Assembly: GCA_949316235.1 (NCBI GenBank)
Contig: OX438743.1
Coordinates: 31,589,242 to 31,653,241, forward strand
DNA length: 64,000 bases
Reading direction: 5' to 3'
Source: Oegoconia quadripuncta
Taxonomy: Eukaryota > Arthropoda > Insecta > Lepidoptera > Autostichidae
In this document: in pieces, positions 23,446 to 34,189 of the stretch
Numbering within the stretch: the first letter of the stretch is position 1
Layout of the letters: the number at the start of each line of letters is the position of its first letter
Program-made: the position numbers and the translations under genes
The notes under the pieces: model-generated
Told to the model about the DNA's origin: nothing
Databases searched by the model: none
What the model saw: only the letters and a program-made list of their open reading frames with translations

Positions 23446-25009
23446 CGTGTGATCGATAAGAACTTTAATGCCCCACCGGACATTAATATATAAATGAATA
23501 AGTAAGTAGGTAAAGCATGATTAATTTCAGCCTGTTATACATCCACAGCTAAACACAGGCCTCTAGGATCCCCAGCTGGACTGTTTACGCCGTTAGCATT
23601 CAGCAGCTCTCAATCATCTTCTTCAACTAAGTAGGTACGTATTACCAATAAGACAAAATTTAATTTGTCTTAAAAATAGCGGCCTTCAGTTTTAGCGACA
23701 CATTTTGGTTCCGTCAAAATTGGTTTCGTAAAAAATTAAAGTGGTTTACATGATTATTGTAAGTATTTATAAAGTATCATCTGATGCAAAAATCGAAAAT
23801 CTGGTGATTCCAAGAAAAGCGATAAAATTCGATTGTTAGAGATGTTTTGTCCAGAAGTGGACATTATTAATGTGGATATAATGTGCTCACTTATACATAT
23901 AAGTGAGGTGGGAATTAGTCGGAGCCTACTTGTTCAATGTCCATCCCGGGCAACGAATTCACCAGGTCTACCGAACTGGAGAAGACGGACAAACAATTCT
24001 GATCGAACCGCTGGTCTTGCTCTTTCAGGGCCTCCCGTATTAACGTATCCCGCTTTTAAGAAATACCTATACAAAGCATTTTCAGAGCCAATTGCATTAA
24101 TTTTTAGCAGGATAATGAACTGCTTATTGGTAATCTGTGCCCACGTTAATAATAATGGTATATATGGGTACCTAAAGATGGAAATAATTGATGGATAACG
24201 TCATACGAATAATAATATTCTTTATTCAGTGAAAACTGTCAGTCAAACAGAGAAAGAACGGATCAGCGGGAAAGGTGTGCAACACCGCTTATGCAAATTT
24301 CTCTTCCTAATCATTACCCACATCTAACTATAACCTTTACGCTTCAGTAATACAGTCCATAATCTATTCACCTAATTTTGCATAAAAAGAAAATTTGCAA
24401 CGAAACATATCACAAAGCAATACGGCAAGTATTCCATTGTGATAATGTTCAAATTGCATAACTCCCTCGATCTAATTTGCATGGCGCATTGTAAAAGTTT
24501 TATAATATGTTAAATGGCCACAAAAGGTTTTTTTTAATAAACATTGTGAGTGCATGCAAAGTTGAAAGTAGAACATCTGCTCCACAGAACATATAGGGTA
24601 GGATTTAAACGCATAGAAAGCGATTGTGCCAAAATTTAATTTAAATGTTTAATTTTTAGGTGGACCAGGTGAAACGACACCATATAGAAATGGTGGCATG
24701 ACGAAAGCTGAGGATCGTGTGGCGTAAATTAGAGGACGCCAGTAAGTCCGGCAGTGGTTGTACATAAACTAATACTTTAATTAATAAATATAACTTTAGA
24801 AAAACCTAAACTTTATACGCTCTTTTAAACCCTAACTTAAAGATGAGAAGCCAATGTCTGTCTGTGGGTCTGCGCGATTTACAAATAGTTTGATGGAAAG
24901 TAGGTCTCAAATTTTAACATTATTTAAATTATAAATGATATTTTGATAGCCTCGGAGTTCAATTTTGTTATAATTATTAATTGTTAGGGTAACATCTAGG
25001 TTGTTCATA
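23446..25009. other. Intergenic stretch, nothing recognised
   Basis: An open frame at 23833-24198 (121 codons) has no recognisable domain and no supporting splice sites. The remainder is AT-rich. Confidence 0.4.
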
Positions 25010-25262
25010 CGAGCCCTCTCTTATATTTAAGAGCTATGCTCTTGTCGGTGGATTCCTTTCCACACTTCTCTACATTCCGCCTTTTCTTTGACTTCCTTAT
25101 ACAACACGACATTTACTGTTTCTTTTACTTGTACCATGTATTCTTCTAGGCCTTCCTCTCTTCCTCTGCCTCTCCACTTTTCCTTCAATGACGTTCTTGA
25201 TAAAGTTGTAGTGTCGTATCAGAAGACCGAACATCTTTGCCCTTCTGTTTATACGAGCAAGT
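25010..25262 (-). mobile_element. Non-LTR reverse transcriptase C-terminal remnant
   Basis: The minus strand reads KMFGLLIRHYNFIKNVIEGK, then RQRKRGRPRR, then a frame-broken stretch. A conserved His-rich helix followed by a basic GRPR box is the usual C-terminus of lepidopteran endonuclease-reverse transcriptases. Frameshifts and stops follow, so it is dead. Confidence 0.7.
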
Positions 25263-25320
25263 AAGCAAATTTATAGGAAGTACAATTTCATCCTATTTTA
25301 TTTATCTTAAGTATCTATTT

Positions 25321-25609
25321 AACCGCCACCGTGGCTGATGTAAACAACATTGGGTTTACGATTCGGAGGTCGTGGGTTCGATCCCCAGCGGGGTACATGT
25401 TTAAGTACTCGGTTTGGTTGGTGGTAGGGCATTTTAAATGTCCGCATGGCTAGCTACCACCATCTTATCAAAATCTGTCGCCAAGCAGCAATGTTAATAT
25501 CATTGTTGTGTTCCGGTTGTCAGAGATAAGATAGCCAGTCCCCCAATTGTGTTGGGGTTTCCGGGTCAGTACGCGTCAAGTGCTAACCCGTTGTGCATAA
25601 AAAAAAATG
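25321..25609 (+). mobile_element. SINE A with a body deletion
   Basis: The head is well kept (gtgggttcgatccccagcgggg). Near the 3' end the sequence jumps from cagtacgc to gtcaagtgctaacccgttgtgcat. This drops about 45 bases that other copies carry. Confidence 0.9.
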
Positions 25610-25612
25610 TAA

Positions 25613-25835
25613 AGTATAGTACCTACATAGCAACACTACCTAACAAATTTGACTCTTCATTCATAAGGCGAACTGCAAAGGCATGGAACTACCTTCTGGC
25701 GTCAATTCTTCCTGAATCCTACAACCTTGGGATCTTCAAGAGCAGAATGAACAGCCATGTACTGGGATCGCATGCTTCATCTTCGATAACATCGTCACTT
25801 TCCATCAGGTGAGAATGTGATCAAAGGTGCATGGA
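25613..25835 (+). mobile_element. LINE reverse transcriptase C-terminal end
   Basis: The plus strand encodes SSFIRRTAKAWNYLLAS, then ILPESYNLGIFKSRMNSHVL, a CR1/jockey-type end block (compare [11 protein letters not shown] at 1386-2336). It ends tccatcaggtgagaatgtgatc. It directly abuts the A tail of the SINE at 25321-25609. Confidence 0.72.
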
Positions 25836-26261
25836 CTGTTCTACATGAGTTTAAAAGCTCGTTTCATTTACGGCCGTATTAATAGTTCGATCTTGAGATT
25901 AAGGTCGAGTTTCAATCTCAATATACAATTTTCTTTAATAGGTACTGTTTTAATATTCAACAGATTCTCAAGCGTCAACTTAAGGTCATCTCAATCTCTA
26001 TCAGTTTATTAATAGAGGTATTTTTTTTATTTTGTATAGGTAATAATGTCATCAGTCCATATTCAATACGGTGATGGCGGGTTTTTTTTATAACTACACT
26101 TTAGCAAAGCAAAGCAAAGAGCAAAGAAAAAATTAAAGCTTCATGCACTCCCTTTCTTATAATCTTTTTATAAACTCGCAAAATGTTGGACCCATTTTAA
26201 AGAAGCTTTCATACATACCTACATGCATCTGACTAGATAGGATCTATAATTATATAAATAT
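25836..26261. other. Intergenic stretch, nothing recognised
   Basis: The phrase ttcgatcttgagattaaggtcgagtttcaatctcaata near 25880 recurs near 43085, so it is a dispersed scrap. No exon is seen. Confidence 0.4.
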
Positions 26262-26500
26262 AATAAACAAATATTTCGGACATTTACACCAATCAGCTAG
26301 TCCCAAACTAAGCAAAGCTTGTACTATGAATACTAGATAACGGATAACCATACATAAATATTTATATAAACTTCCATGACTCGGGAATAAATGTTCGTAT
26401 TCATCACAACATCAAATATTTACCCCTCGCTGGATTCGAGCCCGCAACCGTTGGTTTCGCTGACAGGTTCACCATCCACTACACCAATCAGTTTGTCCTA
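26262..26500 (-). mobile_element. SINE B, near full length
   Basis: On the minus strand it runs from a head with ggtgtagtggatggtgaacctgtcagcg, through ggttgcgggctcgaatcc, to the tail gctttgcttagtttgggactagctgattgg. Confidence 0.88.
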
Positions 26501-26543
26501 CCTCCCTCATATCATAAAACTTTTATCTTAGATTACCTATCCG

Positions 26544-26851
26544 TAGGGTTGCCATATGTCCCGTATATACGGGACTGTCACCGTATTACTATACGTCCCG
26601 TATTTGTCCCATATTACGACAAAATACGGAAATAGAATAGAGAGGTGAGGGGCGCAAGCGCAAACCACTACTGTGGAGATCAAAACTCATCAGATCAATA
26701 CCCATCTGTTAGAAAACTCATACTACGTGCACATGCGTGCAAAAGTAGTTAAATATAACTAAAAATAGTTCAAAAGCGGCGTGTCGGTATTGAATGTCTT
26801 AATCAGAAAAGAAAACGTCCGTATTGATTTCTAGAAGTTACGGCAACCCTA
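26544..26851. mobile_element. hAT-type MITE with target-site duplication
   Basis: The ends are inverted: TAGGGTTGCCATA at the left and the reverse of TAGGGTTGCCGTA at the right, 12 of 13 bases alike. Flanking 8-mers are CCTATCCG (26536-26543) and CTTATCGG (26852-26859), alike at 6 of 8 bases. An 8-bp duplication and a YAGGGTTGCC start fit the hAT superfamily. It is 308 bp long with no coding sequence. Confidence 0.82.
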
Positions 26852-26859
26852 CTTATCGG

Positions 26860-27418
26860 GTATTCATAGAAATTATTATTTATAGTATAATTTAGTGACA
26901 CCAAGCCCGCTGAAATTGCAACAAAAAATTTATTTATATTCAAATACGGTGACTATGACTATAGAATTAATCCAAACAATGTGTTCCGCACAAAATGATT
27001 ATGTTTAGCAAATCCGCGCGAAAATGAACGAATTGTATTTGAAAACCAGAATTTCTTGTTCATTTACTCGAAACTAGTTTGACCACGCGCCTTATTGTAA
27101 TTTGCAATTTTTTTATTTATTGGATACAGGGGCAGTCAGTCTGGCAACACTGGTGTGTTCTTTGTATACGGTTATATTGTCCGGAATGACCTGCAATGTT
27201 AACGAATTACTGAATTAGTTAATAATTACTGAGTTTGCAGTAATTTATTGTGAATTAATATTTATTGTTATTACTTGTCCCGTATGCTTACCTACCTACT
27301 ACTTAAAATACGCTACCTACCTTTTCTCTGTTCTATTTCATTAGAAGTTAGAAATAATTAACCATTTCGTTCGTGTGGTTTCCTGAAGTGTAAGATAGAA
27401 TATGTAGAAAGGTAATTT
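26860..27418. other. Intergenic stretch, nothing recognised
   Basis: AT-rich sequence. The phrase gtctggcaacactggtg near 27140 looks like a transposon edge but has no partner. Confidence 0.4.
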
Positions 27419-27505
27419 ATGAGGTCCGGGTTCGAACCCCAGGCAGGCCATGTACCAATGAGTTTTTAAATTTAATTTAATTACTTATGTGCATTTATCT
27501 TATAC
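27419..27505 (+). mobile_element. SINE C fragment
   Basis: B box region gaggtccgggttcgaaccccaggcaggcc is followed by gtaccaatgagttttta and ttacttatgtgcatttatc, as in the SINE C copies at 10636 and 43464. The front of the head and the tail are missing. Confidence 0.75.
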
Positions 27506-27809
27506 ATATAGGTACTGATCTTCTTAGCATACGTAAGTACAGTAGTACGTACATACATGTGGTGTGCATAGGTTTTTGTCACAGGGTAGACAGAATAATA
27601 AAATTCGATAAATTGAATAGGTAGCTCGTAGTTGCGTGCGACAGAATATTCAGAGCGGAGGTGATTTAATTTCGATATAATTAAAATAAATATATAAATA
27701 ATAGAGTCTGATAAGTTGTTGTTCATCTTGTTATACTTGTTGGACAATTTCATAGGGTACGCAGGCCTGTATGGAGGGCACGCCACCTATAGCAGGGTTA
27801 TATGTTCCA
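27506..27809. other. Spacer, nothing recognised
   Basis: A shadow frame on the minus strand (27481-27786) has no domain. Confidence 0.4.
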
Positions 27810-28065
27810 TCAACCTTAGAGCTTTTTGGCGGGAACTGAGCGAGTGATGTTACATGTTAGTTTTTATTTCTTTAAATTTGTGCATTCAGAGTTTTGAACC
27901 TTTAATAAAGGCAGAATATTGAACGGCAAAAGTCAGTGATGGTGTACAAGTGAAGGGAAGTGAAAATGAAAGTGCGTAAAGAAGCTTTCCCACAGAAGCC
28001 GCCGAAAATCTCCCGAATGCATTCTGCTACTTTAGTGATGAATCAAAAGAATACAACAGAATACT
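27810..28065 (+). repeat. Family E repeat, copy 1
   Basis: It starts gctttttggcgggaactgagcg. It contains ggcagaatattgaacggc, gtgatggtgtacaagtgaag, gtgaaaatgaaagtgcg and cattctgctactttag. The same order is seen at 34190, 58092 and 60046. There is no box A or B and no long frame, so the mode of spread is unknown. Confidence 0.8.
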
Positions 28066-28848
28066 TTCTAAAATTGTTGGAGAATAAGCCAAAAAAAAAC
28101 ATCAACCATAGGTTCACGTTCACGTGCGTTTAGTCGAGCTTTACCCATGTAAACGAATCTGGTTATCACCACCTAGGTATGACGTTTTACATTTGTCAAC
28201 GTTTCGAACGTTCGATCGATTAATCAAACTAATTAAACTTTTTACCGCAGTAGGTTACCTACCTACAATTGAAAAATGGTTAGGCAACAACTCTGTTCGA
28301 TCATAGATGGTAGATATTTTAGTTGGTATAAGGTAATTTTCTAGCCTGTAAGATAATATAAAAATGTAAGTCACTTAAATATCACCTAATTACAATAACG
28401 TATTTCTTTCTTACCCTTTATGCCCACTAGGAAACCGAATGCTGTACCAGCTTATAATTGGAGTAAGGTAGGGGAAGGCCGTACAAAGCGAGTCCCTAAT
28501 ACCTAGACATAACTAGCGCGTGCGAGCTCCGCGCAATCGGCCGCCGATGATGCCATGCCATTCGAAAATTCGGCCATCCGGCTATTTTGAAATAGAAAGT
28601 TATTTGTGATGCTGATTTATGGCAGTTTCTATAATTTTTTTACAGACCCAACAGTGGCATATGTTCCTCGACTACCTACCTATTAGTGTAAAACTACTAG
28701 ATAACCTACAAAAAAATATTTTTGTTCAATTTTTGTAAAATTGAACAAAAATATTTTACAAAATTAACATCACATAGCCAAACAGCTCAGTGTGTAGGTA
28801 GGTATAAAGTATCAATGGAGGTATAAGGAGCATAACACTGATAATTTT
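28066..28848. other. Intergenic stretch with a perfect hairpin
   Basis: A CpG-richer patch lies at 28510-28590. The perfect hairpin at 28713-28757 is listed separately. No exon is recognised. Confidence 0.4.
28713..28757. repeat. Perfect 21-bp hairpin with a 3-base loop
   Basis: The arm at 28713-28733 pairs without mismatch with 28737-28757; the inner part is TTCAATTTT-TGT-AAAATTGAA. No transposon end or target duplication is evident around it. It may be a fold-back duplication; a small-RNA precursor is less likely because of the AT content. Confidence 0.85.
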
Positions 28849-28964
28849 TTTTTATGTACAACGGATTGGTACTTGACCTCAATCACACCAGATGTTAAGT
28901 GAAGATGAGGTCGAAGGTGGAAGCGTACTGACCCGGAAACCCCAACACATTTGGGGGATTTGAT
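28849..28964 (-). mobile_element. SINE A, 5'-truncated
   Basis: The tail (ttatgtacaacggattgg) to cccaacacatttggggga is present and the remainder is missing. Confidence 0.88.
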
Positions 28965-29149
28965 ATTTCATTAGTTACCCACGAGACTAACTACGGCTTA
29001 ATATTATATAGGTAGGCAGGTATCTACGTAAATAAATCTAGATGCGAATCCGTCTCATTGAGAATTTATACAGAGTCCAACCGCTCCGGAGGAAAACAAT
29101 TGTCTACTCATACAATACAAAATTACAATTTCGAATTTGGAAAAGGTGA

Positions 29150-29232
29150 TTTGGCGCCAAAACCCTATGCAACAGCCGCTCTCCGCGATCGTCATCCCAC
29201 ACACGACCCCGCCCCACGTACGCCGGCCAATC
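29150..29232. promoter_or_regulatory. Promoter-like cluster: E2F palindrome, GC box, CCAAT
   Basis: TTTGGCGCCAAA at 29150-29161 is a full two-sided E2F-type site. CCCCGCCCCAC at 29207-29217 is a GC box (Sp/KLF type). GGCCAATC at 29225-29232 is a CCAAT box. All lie in an 83-base stretch rich in CpG, within AT-rich surroundings. No gene start is readable next to it. Promoter or enhancer function is inferred from motif content. Confidence 0.4.
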
Positions 29233-29700
29233 GCACGACTCTAAACACCCTCGCGCAACACGCATATTGATCTGCGGACAGCGCTCGAGCCGTTTACATT
29301 TCGACATATCACATGCTAAACACCGACAAACAATAACATATGAGCAAAGCACATGCAAATTACAACCTTATTTTAAAAGGCTAAGGCAGAAAATCTGATG
29401 CAAGTATCAAAGGCGCTTACTGCTATTCGAATTTCTGTTGGGATGTAATTTATAATACGCTTTGAGTCCCACTCGAATTTTCAACCTTAGAACAGAGCGA
29501 ACAAATCCCACTTTGCTTTATCATAATTGATGAATTTTACGTTGTTTTGTGGATATGGAGTTTGATTTTGTGTGTGCATGTGTATAAGTGTCCGTCCTTT
29601 ACACATGCAATGATGCCATACAAAGATAGCTTTAGGCGGGCGGGCAGGTCGGTGATGGTCGACACGAAGACATTCACGATTTTGGCTCCGTGGATGAGCC
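29233..29700. other. Spacer between two promoter-like signals
   Basis: No exon is recognised. A GC-richer run (gcgggcgggcaggtcgg) lies near 29636. Confidence 0.4.
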
Positions 29701-29745
29701 TATATAAATTGGACAGCCAAACTTACATCAGATAATAATCAGTCA
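29701..29745 (+). promoter_or_regulatory. TATA box and initiator pair
   Basis: TATATAAA starts at 29701. CATCAGAT places an initiator A at 29730, 29 bases downstream, the normal spacing for arthropod TATA promoters. A closer consensus match, TCAGTC, follows at 29739. The first ATG (29764) opens only 16 codons (MSYNSVSTSRFAILVL). The gene it would serve is not identified. Confidence 0.4.
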
Positions 29746-30100
29746 CTCATTCATTCGCACCATTATGTCATACAACTCAGTATCAACATCGCGATTCGCG
29801 ATACTTGTTCTGTAGTTTATAGAAATTAACCATTTCTTAATTTCGAGCTCCATCTAACGGCATTTAAGAGAATTGTATTTGCTTTGCCATCTAGCGATGT
29901 TTCAAGAAACAATTCTTTTCGTTCGAAACTTGTTATTACCAGCTACTCTTCACTAGAGGGCGTTGTTAGCGGAAAAGCGACATCTATCGATAGTCATAAG
30001 AACCTTAAGAAAAATTATTAGCAGTGATAACATTACCGTCCTTCTTTCATATCGGCGGGAAGCTGTTTCTTACGAAACTGAGAAGAGAATAAAAACTTAC

Positions 30101-30245
30101 CTAGCTAGCAAAAGCGTCGCGCCCGAGCCGCCACCTCCGACCAAGTTTTTACCGCGCCATGGCACCATCCATGCTCCTGCAATTGGCGTTCCAGCCTGCA
30201 GTGTCCCTCGAGCCAAGGTCAGGGCCACAATCGCGGAAGCCCAGC
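30101..30245 (-). pseudogene. Exon-like segment, possibly an IF-2-type remnant
   Basis: On the minus strand an open stretch of about 48 codons ends at a strong donor (GCTAGCTAG|GTAAGT, exon end 30101). It reads SAIVALTLARGTLQAGTP, then IAGAWMVPWRGKNLV and a glycine run. The RGTL-x-AG block followed by AGxW resembles domain II of mitochondrial initiation factor 2. This is a weak, short match. No partner exon was found, so it could be a stray exon copy or chance. Confidence 0.25.
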
Positions 30246-30721
30246 TAGAGTACTAGCATCGCAAATATGTGGATATTTATTACACTAATCATGGATTTGT
30301 GGCGATTGCTGTATAGGCCTAGTGATCCATGGACATGCAGAAAATCATCCACGATCTCTCCACTAGATAGATCCTAGCATATGGTGATCTTTTAGACTGG
30401 TATCTTGCTCGATGCTTAATATGTGGCTAAGGCGGCTAGTGCGGAATCCATGTCACAAACGGGTGGTCTGCATGACGTATTTGCCCTTTAGTTTAGTTTC
30501 ATTAAAGGGAATTTATTTCTATAACAAGGTACCCTACACCTTGTTGGTATACTACTGATTACTTCTCCATACAGGCCACGTCAGAGTACATCAAATAATA
30601 ATTATAGGTAAATATAAATATGTATGTATCCTACTTGCAACATCACAAAATGCGGTGCTTCTCCTAAAGAAGGATCCTAAGTACAAGATATATGAAAATA
30701 TTTGAAATTTGAATTTCTTTT
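30246..30721. other. Intergenic stretch, nothing recognised
   Basis: No exon or repeat is recognised. Confidence 0.4.
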
Positions 30722-30870
30722 TTTTTATTTATATAAGAGGGCGGCAAACGAGCATGCGGGTCACCTGATGGAAAGCAATCACCGCCGCCCATGGACACCC
30801 GCAACACCAAAAGGGTCAAGGGTCACAGATGAGTTGCCGGCCTTTGAGGAAGGTGTCTGTAGTACCTATA
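30722..30870 (-). mobile_element. 3' scrap of the CR1/jockey-like LINE
   Basis: It matches the 3' end of the element at 1325-2336 over about 130 bases (gggcggcaaacgagcatgcgg, gaaagcaatcaccgccgccc, gttgccggcctttgaggaaggtgt). A short inner duplication (gggtcaagggtca) is present. Strong 5' truncation. Confidence 0.88.
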
Positions 30871-30908
30871 TACAATTTATGAAAAAATTTAATAGGTAAA
30901 GTAAAAAA

Positions 30909-30914
30909 TTTATT
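30909..30914 (-). terminator. Possible poly-A signal of the FAM177 gene
   Basis: AATAAA on the minus strand lies about 525 bases beyond the stop at 31439. The spacing is acceptable for a 3' untranslated region. AT-rich sequence in between offers other candidates. Confidence 0.35.
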
Positions 30915-31438
30915 GCAACTATGCAAAAATACATTACATAAAACTTATAAGGGACTAATAGCCGCCAATTAGCACCACCAACTGTTATATTTAATCGCTA
31001 TTGAATTCACTATATATTCTGGAAGAACATGTCGGAAAAAGCGAAAAGGTTAGCAATGGTTAAATTTATTTAGTATGGCACCAACTTGTTTTGCCAAAAA
31101 ATAGATACTACATTCTATAAATAATAAATTCTATAAAAATTAAACATATCAGTTGATGGCACTAATTATAGTTGCTAGTAATCAATTAATATCACTTTTG
31201 GTACATAACATTAAAGACAAATACAACAGAATTTCGTGAGCTCCTAAATAAAAAAACATACTTCACGTAAATATAATCCTCTGTTTAAAATTAAATTAAA
31301 TAAATTATTAAATTAGTATATAACATTATCTTGCTTATTCCATTCAAAACTAATGAAAGATTAATTTTAATTCTACTATAGTTCTGTTAATTGTTACACA
31401 TAAACATTACATTGAATTATATTTAAATATAATCAGAA

Positions 31439-32909
31439 CTAAACGCTATCAATTTTCGAAGTCTCCCTGATTGGCTCATTCAGTACTAAAGGTATATCTC
31501 CCCCTGCATTATTTTTCACCCAGCCAGCAGATTCCTCTTCCATAATTCTCTTTTCTTCTTTAATTCTTTCATACTCATCTATTTCAATCTGGTACTTTGG
31601 TGTGGTTATACCAAAGAAGCTGGCTAGAGATTCTCCGGCATAGTCCACTGCATTTAACACTTTATTGCTTGACTTCCAAGCAAAGTGTGAGAACCAAGGA
31701 CCCCAGGTCAAAGTTTTCTGAAAATAATGGTATAAATGTTAAAGGTGTTAATATGACATGATTGTGAAAGCAGATGTGAAGTTGCAGTTTCCACTAACGA
31801 TGCTGATATAGGTACATAACATTAACAGCAGCTAATAAAGTGTAATTCTGGTACCTACCAACTTCTGTAGCGTTAAGACATTAAAATTAAATAAAATTTT
31901 ATAATTGAGTAAATTGTTAGAATTAAAATGCATGTATACATATTTTATTTAATGTTATGTAGGTATTTATATTGTTATATTTCAATTATTATTTAATACT
32001 CTATTTGACTTGTGATTTTAATTTAATTTTTCTCTACTTTCTCTGTGCATGTGTGTATGTCTATCTTATTGAATATATCTCTCGTTCACATCACAGGGTC
32101 TTACTGGAAGAATCCCTTTTTAGATATAAGCTAGCACCTTTTCTACATACGATATCTAGTAGTAATCTATTTTTCTTTTTATGTGTACACTGAAATGTGA
32201 AAAAAAAAAAAAAAGTAATCTGTTCAAGTATGTTTGAAACTGCTGTTGGTTGTCTTGAATAAATAAATAAATATCACAAATTTATAACAAAATCGGAAAT
32301 TTTTGCTTTAGAATCTTTGATCATTAGAATGATTATTTTATTTTAAAATCCATCTATCTTCAACTTGTTCTGGTTACAAATGTGCTCGCATTAAACACCC
32401 CAGTGGTTTTAGTCAGTAGTGTCCAACACAAAGGATTCATTAAGGATTAACCCTAGGCAAAAAAGGGTGGTTAACAAAATCTCCCTATACAAAGAAATCT
32501 TAAAATTTCCAAGTTGTTTTTAGCGCCCTTTATCGACAATAAGGTAAACATGGTCTGACAACTCAACTAAACTTAAGTCTCATAGACATTTTATCTATAA
32601 AAATGTTGACTGATCTTCTAAAAATAACGTTTACATAAACTACAAACATAGGTTAACATAAAATAATAATGACTCACTAAATAACTAAAATAAACGCAAG
32701 GAAGTGAGGACCTTGAGTACAAAAGGATATTTATGGGCTCATCATTGCTATTGTATACTTTTTGTACTTACAGGATCAATATTTTCAGTCGGTGGCTCAC
32801 TCGCTAGCAGTTCATCTGCTTTGTCTTCTTCTATCTCTTCAACGATTCCATCGCTACAATGAACTACTCTGGTAGGCCTAATGTTGACATCAACTTGAGA
32901 GTCACCCAT
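31439..32909 (-). CDS. FAM177 family protein, 138 aa, two exons
   Basis: Exon 1 is 32772-32909 (start codon at 32907-32909) and exon 2 is 31439-31717. The donor CCT|GTAAGT and the acceptor TTTTCAG|AAAACT join in frame (phase 0). The N-terminus is acidic (VVHCSDGIVEEIEEDKADEL). It leads into the family core: KTLTWGPWF, then a tryptophan-containing helix, then GESLASFFGITTPKYQ, then a charged helix (EIDEYERIKEEKRIMEEE). This core is the mark of the FAM177A/B family, whose cellular role is poorly known; a Golgi or membrane link has been proposed for mammals. The total length is shorter than the roughly 200 aa of human FAM177A1, mainly at the ends. It lies head to head with the zinc-finger gene. 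The single intron holds a family G LINE tail. I am confident of family, exons and start. Confidence 0.93.
32093..32275 (+). mobile_element. Family G-like LINE tail in the FAM177 intron
   Basis: It reads gtcttactggaagaatccctttttag, then a T-rich and A-run part, then ctgttggttgtcttgaataaataaataaat. This is the common 3' end of lepidopteran LINEs. It lies antisense to the gene. Confidence 0.6.
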
Positions 32910-33140
32910 GGCAGCACCTTACTTTGTCTTGTTAAAACGTTAGCTGAAGTGGTTGAGGTGTATACAAAATAAACAAATCAAGAAGGAATGTATTTATAGC
33001 ACTCTTTGAAGGAAAGTCAATTTATGATATCTTTGCTTCGGTTGGTCGTCAACAAAAATGACATACGAAATGTCAATATTATAACTGTCAGTGGCATGTG
33101 GCATGTCAGTCAAATGTCAAATCAAGTGACAAATAGGGAT
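32910..33140 (-). promoter_or_regulatory. Putative FAM177 5' region with TGTCA repeats
   Basis: Upstream of the start codon there is a dense set of TGTCA/TGACA words between 33058 and 33132 (atgtcaatatt, ctgtcag, gcatgtcag, caaatgtcaaatc, agtgacaaa). A promoter lies here by position. Whether the TGTCA words act in it is inference. Confidence 0.35.
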
Positions 33141-33149
33141 GTGCGATTA

Positions 33150-33200
33150 ATTATCATCATTTATTATCATTAATTATTATTTATTATTATTATTAACGCC
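33150..33200. repeat. ATT/ATC simple repeat
   Basis: Runs of ttatcatc and ttattattatta make an impure AT-rich microsatellite upstream of FAM177. Confidence 0.75.
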
Positions 33201-33487
33201 GCCAGCGTTTTGGGTACCTTGCCTCGAGGCCCCAATTTTTTACATTTGTTCTAGTTTATATTTAAATTCCATCTCTTTATTTGTTACTGTTTTTAAATAA
33301 ATATTTTCCTACTTATCTTTACAGCAAATATGTGTAGTAAATATATTAATTATGATTTTTTATCTATCACCAATAGAGATATAAATGTGAAAATGTAAAT
33401 TGACATCGTCAATCATTATTATCATAAATATTATCAGAGTACTTACGTATTTAGAGTATTTCTTATTTCACAGTTTTTCAGTATATC

Positions 33488-33715
33488 GACGGCCGGTTGG
33501 TGTACCAACCAACAAAGGTGAAACCAACGGTTGCGGGTTCGCATCCCGCGAGGGGTAAATGTTTGTGTGATGATTACGAACATTTATTCCCGAGTCATGG
33601 ATGTTTAAATAAATATTTATGTATGTTTATCCGTTATCTAGTATCCATAGCACAAGCTTTGCTTAGTTTGGGACTAGATGATTGGTGTAAGTGTCCGAAA
33701 TATTTATTTTATTTA
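33488..33715 (+). mobile_element. SINE B, head rearranged
   Basis: The body and tail are typical (gtgtgatgattacgaac, cgagtcatggatg, gctttgcttagtttggg). In the head, gttggtgtaccaaccaaca replaces the normal box A continuation, giving a small inverted repeat ttggt/accaa. The B box is changed (gggttcgcatccc). Confidence 0.85.
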
Positions 33716-33734
33716 ATTATATAGTAATGAATAA

Positions 33735-33842
33735 ATAAATAAATATCTTTGCACAAACACACAGTACCATCTAGTCCCACACTAAGCAACTAGGCTTGTA
33801 TTATGCATACCAGATTGTTGATATACTACACAAATACATTTT
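33735..33842 (-). mobile_element. SINE B tail fragment
   Basis: On the minus strand it reads ttgcttagtgtgggactagatgg before the A-rich end. It faces the copy at 33488-33715, so the two tails point at each other. Confidence 0.7.
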
Positions 33843-34189
33843 TTTAAGCTCTTTTTTTTATATTTGGCTGTTTAAAGTGATAATAACTCTAGTTAATAAT
33901 TCAAATTCAGGCGGTTAATTAAGTGCCTTCCGCAAATTGCCGACTTCCTGTAGGAACCCGAAAGCTCAGTAATTTTAAACTTCGTTTCGCTTGTACAAAA
34001 TCACTGGCTTTTGCTGCACAATTCTTTCTAACACATCAACACTGGAAATGTACAATTTGTATGAGGAAACGTAACCACACTCGCCGAAGCCTTTTTTATT
34101 TATTTGGTGGTCTCAAAATTAGCATAATCTAGTGCGTTCCGGCTATAAGGAACCTATTTTCGCCGACGACGAACATTTTTTTTGTAAAA

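Noticed and set aside
23833..24198. 121-codon frame
   Set aside because: There is no recognisable motif, no good splice signals and no repeat partner; chance is likely.
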